Shown here: positions 16,247 to 25,895 of the stretch, one piece after another
Position numbering within the stretch: position 1 is the first letter of the stretch
Layout: the number at the start of each line of letters is the position of its first letter
Source: Glycomyces amatae
GTDB taxonomy: Bacteria > Actinomycetota > Actinomycetes > Mycobacteriales > Micromonosporaceae
Assembly (NCBI RefSeq): GCF_020991375.1
Contig: NZ_JAJLQZ010000006.1
Location: 186,001-250,000, forward strand
Reading direction: 5' to 3'
Length of the DNA: 64,000 bases
The notes under the pieces: generated by a model
What the model was told of the DNA's origin: nothing
The model's input: the letters and a program-made list of their open reading frames with translations, nothing else
Database searches by the model: none
Program-made: the position numbers and the translations under genes

Positions 16247-17770
16247 TCAGGCCTTGATCATCTCGCCGTTGACCGGATGATCGAGGGCCTCTGGCCAGGT
16301 GCGCCGGATCATCTCGACGAATGCCTCGCCGGCGACGCGCGCCTCGAGAGGCACGGCGAGGAGCGCCTTGTAGACCTGCCGGGAGTTGAGGATGGTGAAC
16401 GTGTCGTAGACGACGTCGCCTTCGGTGTGGTGGGCGTTCAGCCAGGTTCCGCAGCGGTGCTCCCAGTAGTACAGGTCGTAGGGGTCGTACAGTTCGGCGG
16501 CGGCCGAGAAACCGGTGGCGTCGTCGAACTCGGCGAAGCCCGCCGCGAACGACTCGGGGGTCTTCTTGTGATTGGTCAGCAGGAACGCCATGTGCTCGGG
16601 AGTCAGCGGCTCGGGCTGGGCGCGCTTGGCGCGATAGAAGGCCCGGCCGATCTCGTAGAGGTTGGAGCGGATGTGCAGGCCCCTACAGCCGTCGTACTGA
16701 AGGTGGGTGGCGGGCATGCCGGGGGCGCTGACGCGGCGGGAGTTGCGGTCCATGACTCCGGCCAGAGGCTCGGGCGGCATCCGGTACAGCAGGGGGATGC
16801 GGTGGTGGCGGAAGCCGAGTGCGCGCGAGAGCTCCTCGGCCGCTTCGCTGTCCTCGCGGAGTGCCCCCTCACCGATGCGCGAGTCGTAGGTGAAGTAGTC
16901 GATCCGGTCCTTCAGCGGGCGGGTGAGCGCCAGGGTCGTGCGGCTGTCGAGGCCCCCGGTGAGGGAGACGATCAGCGGGTCGCGGTCGGCAAGCATGGCG
17001 AGCTGGCGCTGGAGGAGCGGCAGCACCTCGTCGACGGCGTCGGCGACGGTGTGCTCGGCGAGGGGCTCGCGGGGGAAGAACCGACGCGGCTCGGCCTTCT
17101 CGACGACCAGTTCGGTGTTCGGCGTCAACGCGAGGACGCGCGCGAAGTTGGTGTGGCGTCCCGGGAAGGAGTACGCGTTGTGCTCTTTGCGTATGGTCTG
17201 CGGGTCGGGGAAGGACGAGGGCGCCTCGCCGACGCAGTCGGCGACCAGGTGGGCGTGGGAAGCGACATAAGTGCACCCGTCGCGGCGGCCGTAGAAGACC
17301 GCGCGCATCCCGGCCGCGTCGGACTGCGCGAGCGTGGCGCCGTCCTCCTCATAGAAGATCGCGAAGCGTCCCGAGAGCCGATCGATCCGATCGAGCATCG
17401 CCGTGCGGCCGGTCTGCTTGGCACGAATGAGGTCCCGCGCGATCACGGCGATGTCGTCGGTCCACGTCTCGAGGCAGATCGCACGGCCGAGCACGGCGAC
17501 CCAGGTGCCGCCGGCGCGCGCGAGCGCGAAGCCGGTCCGGGAGTCATGGGCGAACCAGTACCGGCCCAGGCGGGTCTGGCGCCAGTGGGGCGCGGGGAGG
17601 GAGCGCGGCTCGGGAGCGAGGAGGAAGCCTCGCGCGTACAGCAGGTGCGAGCAGTCATCGGCGGCGGGGATCGCGGACTCGGCCGCGGCGGGCGCCGCGT
17701 CGACGGAGGGGCGGCCGAACGCGCTCAACGCGTCCCGCAGCCCGCGGGTCCGCGGGGAGGAGGGGGTCAT
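16247..17770 (-). CDS. Asparagine synthetase-like protein without the glutaminase cysteine
   Basis: Seen: 507 residues; AAAGGA precedes the ATG at 17770. The C-terminal half has the PPi-loop SLTGGLDSRTTLALT (about 275-289) of the ATP pyrophosphatase domain that adenylates a carboxylate, plus YFTYDSR and a YEIGRAFYRAKR segment. The N-terminal half has Ntn-fold remnants (GRFAIFYEEDGATLAQSDAAGMRAVFY in two parts) but begins MTPSSPRT instead of MCGI, so the nucleophilic Cys2 needed to hydrolyse glutamine is absent. Comparable Cys-less members are beta-lactam synthetase and lasso-peptide cyclases, which form amide bonds without glutamine. No lasso precursor or McjB-like protease is nearby. Placed between glycosyltransferase genes, it may amidate or amide-link a glycan component. 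Product unknown. Confidence 0.75.
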   Translation of the reverse strand: MTPSSPRTRGLRDALSAFGRPSVDAAPAAAESAIPAADDCSHLLYARGFLLAPEPRSLPAPHWRQTRLGRYWFAHDSRTGFALARAGGTWVAVLGRAICLETWTDDIAVIARDLIRAKQTGRTAMLDRIDRLSGRFAIFYEEDGATLAQSDAAGMRAVFYGRRDGCTYVASHAHLVADCVGEAPSSFPDPQTIRKEHNAYSFPGRHTNFARVLALTPNTELVVEKAEPRRFFPREPLAEHTVADAVDEVLPLLQRQLAMLADRDPLIVSLTGGLDSRTTLALTRPLKDRIDYFTYDSRIGEGALREDSEAAEELSRALGFRHHRIPLLYRMPPEPLAGVMDRNSRRVSAPGMPATHLQYDGCRGLHIRSNLYEIGRAFYRAKRAQPEPLTPEHMAFLLTNHKKTPESFAAGFAEFDDATGFSAAAELYDPYDLYYWEHRCGTWLNAHHTEGDVVYDTFTILNSRQVYKALLAVPLEARVAGEAFVEMIRRTWPEALDHPVNGEMIKA

Positions 17771-17831
17771 GGGGATCCTTTCGGAAGGAGCCGCGGGACC
17801 GGCGCGTCTCGCGAGGGGTCGGGTGCGGAGT

Positions 17832-20303
17832 TCATACGACGGGCTCGGGGGCGATGCCGAGGCGTCCGAGGCGTTCCACGTAGGACCGGTAGCCGAAGGC
17901 GCGGCGGACGTGGTCCTGGGCTCGGCGCGACTGGCGCAGGAACGCCTCTGGGTCGGCCCAGAGCCGGTCGACGAGGTCGGCGACCTGCTCGGGCTCGCAG
18001 TAGAGCGCGCCCTCGCCGAAGACCTCCTCGAAGTGCGGCGGCAGGATCGTGACCGCGCCGCTGGCGATGGCCTCGAGGATGCTGCGGCCGAACGCCTCGA
18101 TGCGGTGCTCGTGCGGGAAGTACGCGTAGAAGTCGAGCTGATGCAGGAACTCCCGCACTCCCATCTCGTTGTACTCGAAGACCACCCAGTTGAGCGGGAG
18201 GCGACGGCGCTTGAGCACGTGCATGGCGCTCTGGGCGCCGCCCATGATGCGGACGTCGACCGGGCCGCGGGTCGGGTAGACGCGGGCGAGGGTCTCGCGG
18301 TCGCCGGGCCACTTCATCGGGTGGTCGCGGGTGTGGCGCCCCAGCACCGGGACCGGGCCCCGAAAGCCGTCCCGGGGCAGGCACCACCGGGTGTCGTCGA
18401 GGACGCCGGGCATGTCGAACTCGTGCAGGACCGAATCTTCCGGCAGGAACGGTACGAGGGCGTGGCGCACATGCGGCCCCTGCGGCACCCACTCGGGTTC
18501 GGCGCCGAACAGTTCACGGGCATGGTGCTCGCAGGTCTCGGGGAGGTAGCGCAGGTCGGAGCCATCGGCTTCGGTGGGCGGCTGGTTGGCGAGGATGACG
18601 AGCCGGTCCACGGTGAAGGTGCACCGCCCCGGAGGGGGGAACTGCAGGATCGGCGGGTAGCGCAGCACCAAGAGCCGGACGTGCGCCTCGTCGGTGGCGA
18701 CGACCTGCTCGACCGCTCCGGAGTTGATGAGCTCCTGAACGCCGGGGTTGAGGTCGCGGTCCTTGGGCCGGGCGAACCGCAGTGGTGTGAAGTTCATGAC
18801 GCCGACGCGCAATCCGGCACCGAGCGCGGCTCGGATCTCATTGAGCATCGACTTCTGGGGCCCGCCGTAGTTCACCCAGTCCCCGGCGTAGACCACGTCG
18901 TAGCGCTGCGGATCCGATCCGGGGCGAAACCGATGGGGCTGGAACAGGGGTGCCCGGGCGCCCTGGGCGACGTAGGGATCGGCCTTCCCGGCCAGGATCC
19001 GCTCGTGCCAGTGGTGGTACGACGAATGGTAGGCCAGGCGGGCCGGATGCTTCCAGCCCGAGCCGTAATCGCTGGAGGAGAGGGACTCGACTCCGGTGCG
19101 CACCAGGGTCAGGACCTCGGCGAGGCGGCGGACCGCGCCCTTTCCGAACGCGGCGTCCATCCGGCCGAGGTACTCGTTGTCGGCGGCCTTGCGGATGTCG
19201 TCCCAGAAGCCGATGCGGGCGACGACCTCCTCACGGCGGAACAGCAGCGAGCTGGCGCACGGGAGCACCGGCGCCCGGCGCAGGCGTGTCGCCCGGAGGT
19301 CCTCGGTGAGCACGGCGCTCTTGGATATGGTGCCGACCAGCTCGGGCTCGGCGCGGAGCGGGGCGAGGTGCAGTTCCAGATGGCGCGGGTGCCACCAGTC
19401 GTCGGAGTCCTGCACTGCGACGAAGATGCCGCGTGCCTCGGCGAGCCCGATGTTGCGGGCCCGGTAGGACCCGCCGTTGTCGTCGAGGCGGATCACGCGG
19501 ACGCGGTCGTCCTCGGCCTCGCACGCGGCGAGGACCGGCTCGTACTCGGGTCCTGAAGCGTCGTCGACGACGAGCACTTCGATGTTGGTCCAGGTCTGGC
19601 GCAGCACCGACCGCAGCGAGGTCAGCAGCGGCAGGCCCCGGCGGAAGGTGGTGATAATGACCGTCACGAGATCGGGCGAGTCGACCGACGGTAGGTCGCC
19701 CGCGTCGAGGCCGTCGAACATGGTGCCCTCGCCGCGGAGCGTGTGGCCGGGCACCGGCTCGGGGACGATCTCGCTGAGCAGCGCCTTCCAGCGCCGCTCG
19801 TCGCCCACACCGCCCCACGGACGGGCGAGGTCCATTCCGACCGCTCGCCGCACGTTCTGGTCGATGTCCGCGTACTCGGACAGGAGGCGCTCGGCCACGT
19901 CGGCCTTGCCCGAGAGCATCGCGAGCTCCACGTGGGTGGCCTGGTCGCGCGGGGACAGGGATTCGGGGCCGCCGTGGCGCAGCGCGATCTCGTAGAGGCT
20001 CCAGCCGGTCTCGAGGTCGTCGAGGTCGAGCGGATTGCATACCAGGGCGCGGCCGAGTTTGGCGAGCGCGTCGCCATCGAGGCGGCGGGTGGCGGCCAAC
20101 TCGCGTTCGACGGCCTCGTCGCGGGCGGCTGCCAGGATCGCTTCGAGGGTCGCGGGCGGTTCGGCGACCCGGTGTGCCAAAAGCCGGCGGGCCTCCCGGG
20201 ACCGGGTGCTGATGACCGTGGTGACGAGCGATTCGGAGTTCTTCTGCCGTAGCAGCGCCGTGTAGTCGTCGAGGAGGCGGAAGGGGTGGCGGTCGGTGCT
20301 CAT
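17832..20303 (-). CDS. Two-domain glycosyltransferase (GT2-GT4 fusion), second copy
   Basis: Seen: 823 residues from the ATG at 20303. A helical N-terminus (1-210) has TPR-like spacing (LETGWSLYEIALRHGG, HVELAMLSGKADVAERLL). The GT2 domain (about 213-430) carries LVTVIITTFRRGLPLLTSL, EVLVVDDASG and AVQDSDDWWHPRH. The GT4 domain (about 460-815) includes LGRHTRDHPMKWPGDRE, NWVVFEYNEMGVREFLHQLDF and EAFGRSILEAIASGAVTILP. It parallels the 10746-13910 protein in layout and sequence but lacks the long basic linker. It lies 61 bases upstream of the asparagine-synthetase-like gene, probably in one transcription unit with it. Surface glycan assembly is the likely role; sugars unknown. Confidence 0.83.
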   Translation of the reverse strand: MSTDRHPFRLLDDYTALLRQKNSESLVTTVISTRSREARRLLAHRVAEPPATLEAILAAARDEAVERELAATRRLDGDALAKLGRALVCNPLDLDDLETGWSLYEIALRHGGPESLSPRDQATHVELAMLSGKADVAERLLSEYADIDQNVRRAVGMDLARPWGGVGDERRWKALLSEIVPEPVPGHTLRGEGTMFDGLDAGDLPSVDSPDLVTVIITTFRRGLPLLTSLRSVLRQTWTNIEVLVVDDASGPEYEPVLAACEAEDDRVRVIRLDDNGGSYRARNIGLAEARGIFVAVQDSDDWWHPRHLELHLAPLRAEPELVGTISKSAVLTEDLRATRLRRAPVLPCASSLLFRREEVVARIGFWDDIRKAADNEYLGRMDAAFGKGAVRRLAEVLTLVRTGVESLSSSDYGSGWKHPARLAYHSSYHHWHERILAGKADPYVAQGARAPLFQPHRFRPGSDPQRYDVVYAGDWVNYGGPQKSMLNEIRAALGAGLRVGVMNFTPLRFARPKDRDLNPGVQELINSGAVEQVVATDEAHVRLLVLRYPPILQFPPPGRCTFTVDRLVILANQPPTEADGSDLRYLPETCEHHARELFGAEPEWVPQGPHVRHALVPFLPEDSVLHEFDMPGVLDDTRWCLPRDGFRGPVPVLGRHTRDHPMKWPGDRETLARVYPTRGPVDVRIMGGAQSAMHVLKRRRLPLNWVVFEYNEMGVREFLHQLDFYAYFPHEHRIEAFGRSILEAIASGAVTILPPHFEEVFGEGALYCEPEQVADLVDRLWADPEAFLRQSRRAQDHVRRAFGYRSYVERLGRLGIAPEPVV

Positions 20304-20557
20304 ACGGCCGGGTCAGCTCTTTCAGGGTTCGCTGGGGGCGGGCCTGCCGAGTATATCGCCGCTCAACAGGAGCGCAGGCGTCCGCGGCGAGGGACCCGTG
20401 CGCGGGTTCACAGCCGACCGCGACCGAGCCGCCGGCCGGCCGCCGACCTCGCACAGTGACGCCCCGGACCGATGCGGTCACACGCCGCAGACCATGGCGG
20501 CGGCCCGCCGTTGCTATGATGAGCCTGCCTTCCGAACCCCGATGAGGATCACGGTCA

Positions 20558-21172
20558 ATGAGAAGATTTGCAGCGCTCACCTCGGTATTGATGCTCGGCG
20601 CGGTCGCCGCCTGCACCGGATCCTCCGGGACCGCCGACGACGAGGGCGGCGGCGCCTCGGCGCCCCCCACGGCCTACGAAGAGCGCACCGTGCCCTACGA
20701 CCTCGCGATCACTCCGCCCGAGGGCTACACGCTCATCGAGGGCGAGGAGCGCGACGTGCCCGTCGTCGACAATCAGTCGACCTGGGTCTACGGACTCGAC
20801 GGCGGCGACGCGAACACGCGGTTGATCGTCAGCACCTACATGCTCCCCGAGGGGACCGCGCTCACCGACTTCGCCGCCCAATCCGCCTATGTCATGGAGT
20901 ACGACGCGAAGACCGGCAACGAGGTCGACGCCTCGAACATCTACCCGACGATGGTGCACCGCTACTCGGGTGTGCACCGCTACTTCACGAGCCAGGCCGA
21001 AGGCGAGTCCAAGCTCTTCAGGCGCCATTTCTTCATGTTCGCCGGGAACCACCTCATCCAGATCACGTGCCAGTGGCAGCGGGATCAGGACGCGCTGGTC
21101 GCGGGCTGCTACGACCTGACCGAGAACTTCCCTTACCCCGAGGGCTGGCCTCTCTACGACGAGAGCGCCTGA
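20558..21172 (+). CDS. Putative lipoprotein
   Basis: Seen: 204 residues, GAGGAT before the ATG. A signal peptide ends in the lipobox GAVAAC, so Cys19 would be lipidated and hold the protein on the outer face of the membrane. A Gly/Ser/Thr linker leads to a compact domain with FRRHFFMFAGNHLIQITCQW and CYDLTENFPYPEGW; these two cysteines may pair. A similar 'F...I.C.W' pattern is seen in many actinobacterial lipoproteins of unknown function. Transcribed away from the GT2-GT4 gene and toward the acyltransferases. A TATGAT lies at 20515-20520, but I found no convincing -35. Confidence 0.72.
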   Translation: MRRFAALTSVLMLGAVAACTGSSGTADDEGGGASAPPTAYEERTVPYDLAITPPEGYTLIEGEERDVPVVDNQSTWVYGLDGGDANTRLIVSTYMLPEGTALTDFAAQSAYVMEYDAKTGNEVDASNIYPTMVHRYSGVHRYFTSQAEGESKLFRRHFFMFAGNHLIQITCQWQRDQDALVAGCYDLTENFPYPEGWPLYDESA

Positions 21173-21220
21173 CGCGGGCCGCCGAGGGGAGCCCGGCACT
21201 GGGTCCGGGGGGCCCGGCCG

Positions 21221-23575
21221 TCAGATCTCCGGCAGCGCTTCCGCGAGAACGTCGGTGAGCGAGCGAGCGTACGGCGTGGTCATGTGGTGGGTGTCCCGGT
21301 AGACCAGGAGGTTCCCCACGATCACCGGGCAGAAGTCGTCCCGGCAGAACCACGGCAGCGGATCGATGGTCTCGGCGCCGGCCGCCTCTTGGGCGTCCAG
21401 GGCGGCACCGCGCCGGTCGGGATACCCGACCACGTACGGGTCTTCGGCATTGCACTCCTGGACGTCGTCCATGTGCAGAGACACGCATTCAGGAGCCGCG
21501 TCACCGGAGGCGCGCGGAGTGTCGCCGATGACGACGGTCCGCTCGACGGCGGCGCCCACCCGTTCCAGGGTCCGGGTCCAACCCGCCGACCACTCATCGA
21601 CCACCTGGTCGCCGTCGACGTTCGCGAGAGTGGCGGCGTCCGAGGTGCCGAGGACGACCATCTCGGGCTGCGTTTCGTCGAGTTCGTCGAGGACGTTGTG
21701 GCGCCAGGTGTCGCATGTCTCGTAGATGCTGTCACTGGTCTGGATGTCGCTGTTGACGACCGTGACGTCGACCGGCGTGCAGGCGCTCTTGGTGCGGGTG
21801 ACCAGTTTCCAGCCCTGCTCCGCAGCGATCTCCTCGAGCGCGGGGAACCACTGTGCCGCGTGGGAGTCGCCGAACAGGTAGACCACCTCGGAGGAATCGG
21901 TGTCGCCGTAGACGCAGCCCTCCTCGGGCTCGGTCTCGTCGGTGTCGAGGTGGCATCCGTTGCTGTAGATGACCGGGCGGTCGCTGCTGGAGTCGGCCAG
22001 CGCGGGCGTCAGGTCGGCCGGAGCCGCGGTGATGTCCGCCGCCTCCTCCAGCAGCCGGTCGATCTGTTCTTGGCCCGAGACCTCCTCGACGGCGTCGAGG
22101 TCGGTGCCGTCGCTCTCGGGGACCTTGGAGTAGACCGTGGTCAGGGTGACGATCATGGCGATGCCGGCCACCGACGAGACCACTCCGATGGCCAGGCCCC
22201 ACAGGTTGGCCGACTTGAAGGGCTTCCCGCGACGGACCGGCTCCTCGATGTACCGGTGGGAGAACTGCGCGACCGCGATCGTGCCGAGGAGCAGGATGGT
22301 GCTGAGCAGGATCGACGGCTCGGCGTCCACGGCGAGCGGGATGAGGATGAGGATCGGCCAGTGCCACAGGTAGAGGCTGTAGGAGATCTTCCCGACGAAC
22401 TGGAACGGGCCCGTGCCCAGCAGCGACGAGACGGGGTTCTTGGCCGCAGACGAGCCCGCGATGATCACGAGCATCGTCCCGGCGACCGGCAGCAGCGCCG
22501 TGTAGCCGGGGAAGGGAGTGGCGTCGCCGTAGAGGACTCCGGCGGCGACGATCGCCGCGAGGCCGCCGATGCCGAGGACCCACGCCAGGAACTTCGGGGT
22601 CTTCTTCAGACCCGGAAGCGTCAGCGCCAGCAGCGCCCCGGCCGCGAGCTCCCACGCCCGCGTGTGGGCCGCGTAGTACGCGGTCGGCTGGGACTGCTCG
22701 GTGACCAGGACCGACAGGACCAGGCTGATCGCGAAGAGCCCGACCGCGACGGCGATCCCGGCGCTCACGAGTCGGCGCGGGTCGCGCTTGACCATCAAGA
22801 GCAGGCCCAGCAGGAGCAGCGGCCAGACCAGGTAGAACTGCTCCTCGACGGCGAGGGACCAGTACTGCTGGAACGGCGAGGGCATCTGGTCGGCGTTGAG
22901 GTACTCGGTCTCCTGCGCGATGAATCGGTAGTTCACCACGTAGACGATGACGGTGAAGGCGTCCTGCATGACCGCTTCGAGCCGGGTCACGGGGAACCAC
23001 AGCCACGCGCCGACCACCGTCGCGACGGTGACGACGCTCGCGGCGGGCAGGATGCGGCGGGCCCGGCGGGCGTAGAACCCGGCGATGGAGACCTTGCCGG
23101 TGTCGAAGACCTCCTTGACGAGCAGGGAGGTGATGAGGAAGCCGGAGAGCACGAAGAACACGTCGACGCCGACGTAGCCGCCCGAGGCGAAGGCGAACCC
23201 GGCGTGGGACAGCAGCACGAGCGTGACCGCGACGGCCCGCAGGCCCTGGACGTCGGGGCGGAAGCCCAGTCCTTCCCAGCGCGCGGGCCCGACGGGGCGC
23301 GGGCGGGGGGCGGCCGCGGGGGCCGCCTGGGGGGCCGTCGGCGGCGGTGCGGGCGCACGGAACGGCGGCCGAACCGGGTAGGGGCTGGGGGCGGTGCGGC
23401 GCATCCCGGGGGCGTGGGGCGCGGTCGGGGCGGCGGGTGCCGCCACCGGCGTCCCGGCCGGAGCGACCGCGGGAGCCGCGGATCCCGGCGTGGTCGTCGG
23501 CAGGTGGAGCGTCTCCTCGTTGACCGCCCCCGCTGCGGCTTGGTTCGTCGGCCGTGGGGGCTGGGGCGAGGTCAT
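21221..23575 (-). CDS. Acyltransferase 3 / SGNH-hydrolase fusion (OafA-like), copy 1
   Basis: Seen: 784 residues from the ATG at 23575. A Pro/Ala-rich cytoplasmic head of about 100 residues precedes the acyltransferase-3 membrane domain (about 105-450, about ten helices), with FRPDVQGLRAVAV, the conserved His in LVLLSHAGFAF, and GVDVFFVLSGFLITSLL. A short linker leads to an extracellular SGNH domain with GDSHAAQWFPALEEIA (nucleophile Ser in GDSH) and the C-terminal catalytic pair in YRDTHHMTTPYARSL. Such proteins carry acyl groups, often acetyl, across the membrane and place them on peptidoglycan or surface polysaccharides. The acceptor here is unknown. The gene at 23784 is a paralogue reading the same way. 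Confidence 0.9.
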   Translation of the reverse strand: MTSPQPPRPTNQAAAGAVNEETLHLPTTTPGSAAPAVAPAGTPVAAPAAPTAPHAPGMRRTAPSPYPVRPPFRAPAPPPTAPQAAPAAAPRPRPVGPARWEGLGFRPDVQGLRAVAVTLVLLSHAGFAFASGGYVGVDVFFVLSGFLITSLLVKEVFDTGKVSIAGFYARRARRILPAASVVTVATVVGAWLWFPVTRLEAVMQDAFTVIVYVVNYRFIAQETEYLNADQMPSPFQQYWSLAVEEQFYLVWPLLLLGLLLMVKRDPRRLVSAGIAVAVGLFAISLVLSVLVTEQSQPTAYYAAHTRAWELAAGALLALTLPGLKKTPKFLAWVLGIGGLAAIVAAGVLYGDATPFPGYTALLPVAGTMLVIIAGSSAAKNPVSSLLGTGPFQFVGKISYSLYLWHWPILILIPLAVDAEPSILLSTILLLGTIAVAQFSHRYIEEPVRRGKPFKSANLWGLAIGVVSSVAGIAMIVTLTTVYSKVPESDGTDLDAVEEVSGQEQIDRLLEEAADITAAPADLTPALADSSSDRPVIYSNGCHLDTDETEPEEGCVYGDTDSSEVVYLFGDSHAAQWFPALEEIAAEQGWKLVTRTKSACTPVDVTVVNSDIQTSDSIYETCDTWRHNVLDELDETQPEMVVLGTSDAATLANVDGDQVVDEWSAGWTRTLERVGAAVERTVVIGDTPRASGDAAPECVSLHMDDVQECNAEDPYVVGYPDRRGAALDAQEAAGAETIDPLPWFCRDDFCPVIVGNLLVYRDTHHMTTPYARSLTDVLAEALPEI

Positions 23576-23783
23576 GGTGCAACAGTCTCCGTCTAGGGAT
23601 GCCGGGGTCGGGTCGCCTCATACTAGGCGTCCCCGTTCCACCGAGGGGTCCGGTGATGGACGGCCCGTCCTGCCGGGCACAGTCGGCCGACGTCGTTCGC
23701 GACCGGCCACTGTCATCGTACCGAGCGGGAGCGAGTCGCGTCCGCCTCGGACGGGAGCGCTTCGGCCCCTTCCATTCCGGCCG

Positions 23784-25895
23784 TCAGCCCAGGTCGGGCA
23801 GGGCCTGGGCGAGAACCGCGGACAGCGACACCGCATACGGTGTGCTGATGTGGTGTTTATCGCGGTATACGGCGAGGCCGTCAACGATGAGCGGGCAGCC
23901 TTCGGGGAGGCAGAACCACGGCTCGGTGTCGACGACGACCGCGTCCACGGCGGTCTGTGCCTCCCGGGCCGCTGCGCGCAGTTCCGGTTGGGCGAGGGCG
24001 TACGGGCCGGCGTCGAGGCAGTCGCCGGGCGCGTCCATGTGCAGCGAGAGGCATTCGGGGGCCGCCTCGCCGGTGGCCCGGGGCGTGTCGGTGAGCACCG
24101 CCGTGTCCGCGGCCGCGCCGACGCGGTCGAGGGTCTCGGTCCAGCCCTCGGCCCAGGCGGCAGCGGGGTCCTCGGCAGCGATGTTGCTCGTGTTCTCGGT
24201 GCCGAGGACCACGAGTTCGGGCCGGGTCTCCTCGATCTCGTCGAACACCGCCTGCCTCCAGTCCCGGCACTCGGTGTACTCGCCATCGTGCATCGTGCTG
24301 TCGACGGGGACCTGCACGGGGGTGCAGGAACTCTTGGTGCGGTTGAGGAGCCTCCAGCCCTCCGCCTCGGCGACGGTCTCGAGCGCCGGGAACCACTGGG
24401 CGGCGTGCGAGTCGCCGAACAGCACCACCGTGGTGTCGGAGCCGGTGTCGCCGTAGGCGCAGCCGTCGGGCAGCGCGACGTCCTCGAAGTCGAGGTGGCA
24501 GCCGTCGGCGTAGGTCTCGGGCCGGTCGGCGTCCATGCCCGCCAGGGGCGGGGCGAGGTCGTCCGGGACGCTCTCGGCGGCGAGCCCGTCCCGGAGGCGC
24601 GCCTCCAGCGAGGCCCGGTCCTCGACCTGCTCGACCGCCTCGAGGTCGACCGCCCGGTCGGCGTCGGCGGTCTTGGGGAACACCTGCGTGAGCGCCACGA
24701 CGGTCGCCACGCCCAGGACCGAGCACGCGAGGCCCATGAGGAGCCCGGCGCCGTTGCTCCGCTTGAGCGGCCTCCAGTGCCGCATGGGCTCCTCGATGTA
24801 CGCGTGGCTGAGCTGCGCGATGCCGACGGTGGCCGCCACGAGGATCAGGTTGAGCAGCAGCGACGGCTCGGTGTCGAGCGCGAGCGGGGCCAGGATGAGG
24901 ATCGGCCAGTGCCACAGGTAGAGGCTGTAGGAGATCTTCCCGACGAACTGGAACGGGCCGGTCGACAGCAGGGACGAGACGGGGTTCTTCGCCGCGGCCG
25001 AGCCGGCGACGATGACGGCCATGGTGCCCAGGACCGGGGCGAGGGCCGTGTAGCCGGGGAACGGGGTCGCCTCCGTGTAGAGGACGCCGGAGGCGCCGAT
25101 CGCCGCGAGGCCGCCGATGCCGAGGACCCACGCGAGGGCCCTCGGGGTCCGCTTGAGGTGCGGGAGCGTCAGCGCGAGGAACGCCCCGGCCGCGAGCTCC
25201 CACGCGCGGGTGTGGGCCGCGTAGTACGCGGTCGGCTGGGACTGCACGGTGACCAGGACCGACAGGGCCAGGGTCGCGGCGAAGACGAGGACCGAGCAGA
25301 CCAGGCCCGCGCGCACCAGGCGGCGCGGGTCGCGGCGGACCGCCAGCAGCAGGACGAGCAGCAGCAGCGGCCACACCACGTAGAACTGCTCCTCGACCGC
25401 CAGGGACCAGAACTGCTGGAACGGCGAGGGCATCTGGTCGGCGTTGAGGTACTCGGTCTGCTCGGCCACGAAGCGGTAGTTGACGATGTAGACGATGACC
25501 GCGAGCGCGTCCTGGAGCACCGCCTCGAGCCGCGTCACCGGGAAGAACAGCCACGCCCCCAGCGCGGTCGCGACGGTGACGGCCATGGCGGCGGGCAGGA
25601 TGCGGCGGGCGCGGCGGGCGTAGAACCCGGCGATGGAGATGCCGCGGGTGTCGAAGACCTCCTTGACGAGCAGGGAGGTGATGAGGAACCCGGAGAGCAC
25701 GAAGAACACGTCGACGCCGACGTAGCCGCCGGCCGCGCGGGGGAACCCGGCGTGGGAGAGCAGCACCAGGCCGACCGCGACGGCCCGCAGGCCCTGGACG
25801 TCGGGGCGGAAGCCCATGCCGTCCCAGCGCTCCCTCGGGGCGGGGGCCGACTCGGCGGCGACGCGCGGGAGCAGGAGCGTGTCGCGTGCGCTCAT
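23784..25895 (-). CDS. Acyltransferase 3 / SGNH-hydrolase fusion (OafA-like), copy 2
   Basis: Seen: 703 residues from the ATG at 25895 (GGAG 12 bases upstream); an earlier in-frame ATG gives no extra similarity. Same architecture as copy 1 without the long Pro-rich head: FRPDVQGLRAVAV, LVLLSHAGFPR, GVDVFFVLSGFLITSLL, about ten membrane helices, then an SGNH domain with FGDSHAAQWFPALETVAE and YRDKHHISTPYAVSL. Membrane segments are near-identical in long blocks between the copies, while the SGNH domains diverge (different cysteine and loop content). This points to duplication followed by change of acceptor. It probably acylates cell-wall glycan outside the membrane. Confidence 0.9.
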   Translation of the reverse strand: MSARDTLLLPRVAAESAPAPRERWDGMGFRPDVQGLRAVAVGLVLLSHAGFPRAAGGYVGVDVFFVLSGFLITSLLVKEVFDTRGISIAGFYARRARRILPAAMAVTVATALGAWLFFPVTRLEAVLQDALAVIVYIVNYRFVAEQTEYLNADQMPSPFQQFWSLAVEEQFYVVWPLLLLVLLLAVRRDPRRLVRAGLVCSVLVFAATLALSVLVTVQSQPTAYYAAHTRAWELAAGAFLALTLPHLKRTPRALAWVLGIGGLAAIGASGVLYTEATPFPGYTALAPVLGTMAVIVAGSAAAKNPVSSLLSTGPFQFVGKISYSLYLWHWPILILAPLALDTEPSLLLNLILVAATVGIAQLSHAYIEEPMRHWRPLKRSNGAGLLMGLACSVLGVATVVALTQVFPKTADADRAVDLEAVEQVEDRASLEARLRDGLAAESVPDDLAPPLAGMDADRPETYADGCHLDFEDVALPDGCAYGDTGSDTTVVLFGDSHAAQWFPALETVAEAEGWRLLNRTKSSCTPVQVPVDSTMHDGEYTECRDWRQAVFDEIEETRPELVVLGTENTSNIAAEDPAAAWAEGWTETLDRVGAAADTAVLTDTPRATGEAAPECLSLHMDAPGDCLDAGPYALAQPELRAAAREAQTAVDAVVVDTEPWFCLPEGCPLIVDGLAVYRDKHHISTPYAVSLSAVLAQALPDLG

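Noticed and set aside
16247-17770. Lasso-peptide biosynthetic gene cluster
   Set aside because: The asparagine-synthetase-like gene is present, but I find no McjB-type protease, no precursor peptide with a leader, and no dedicated exporter nearby.
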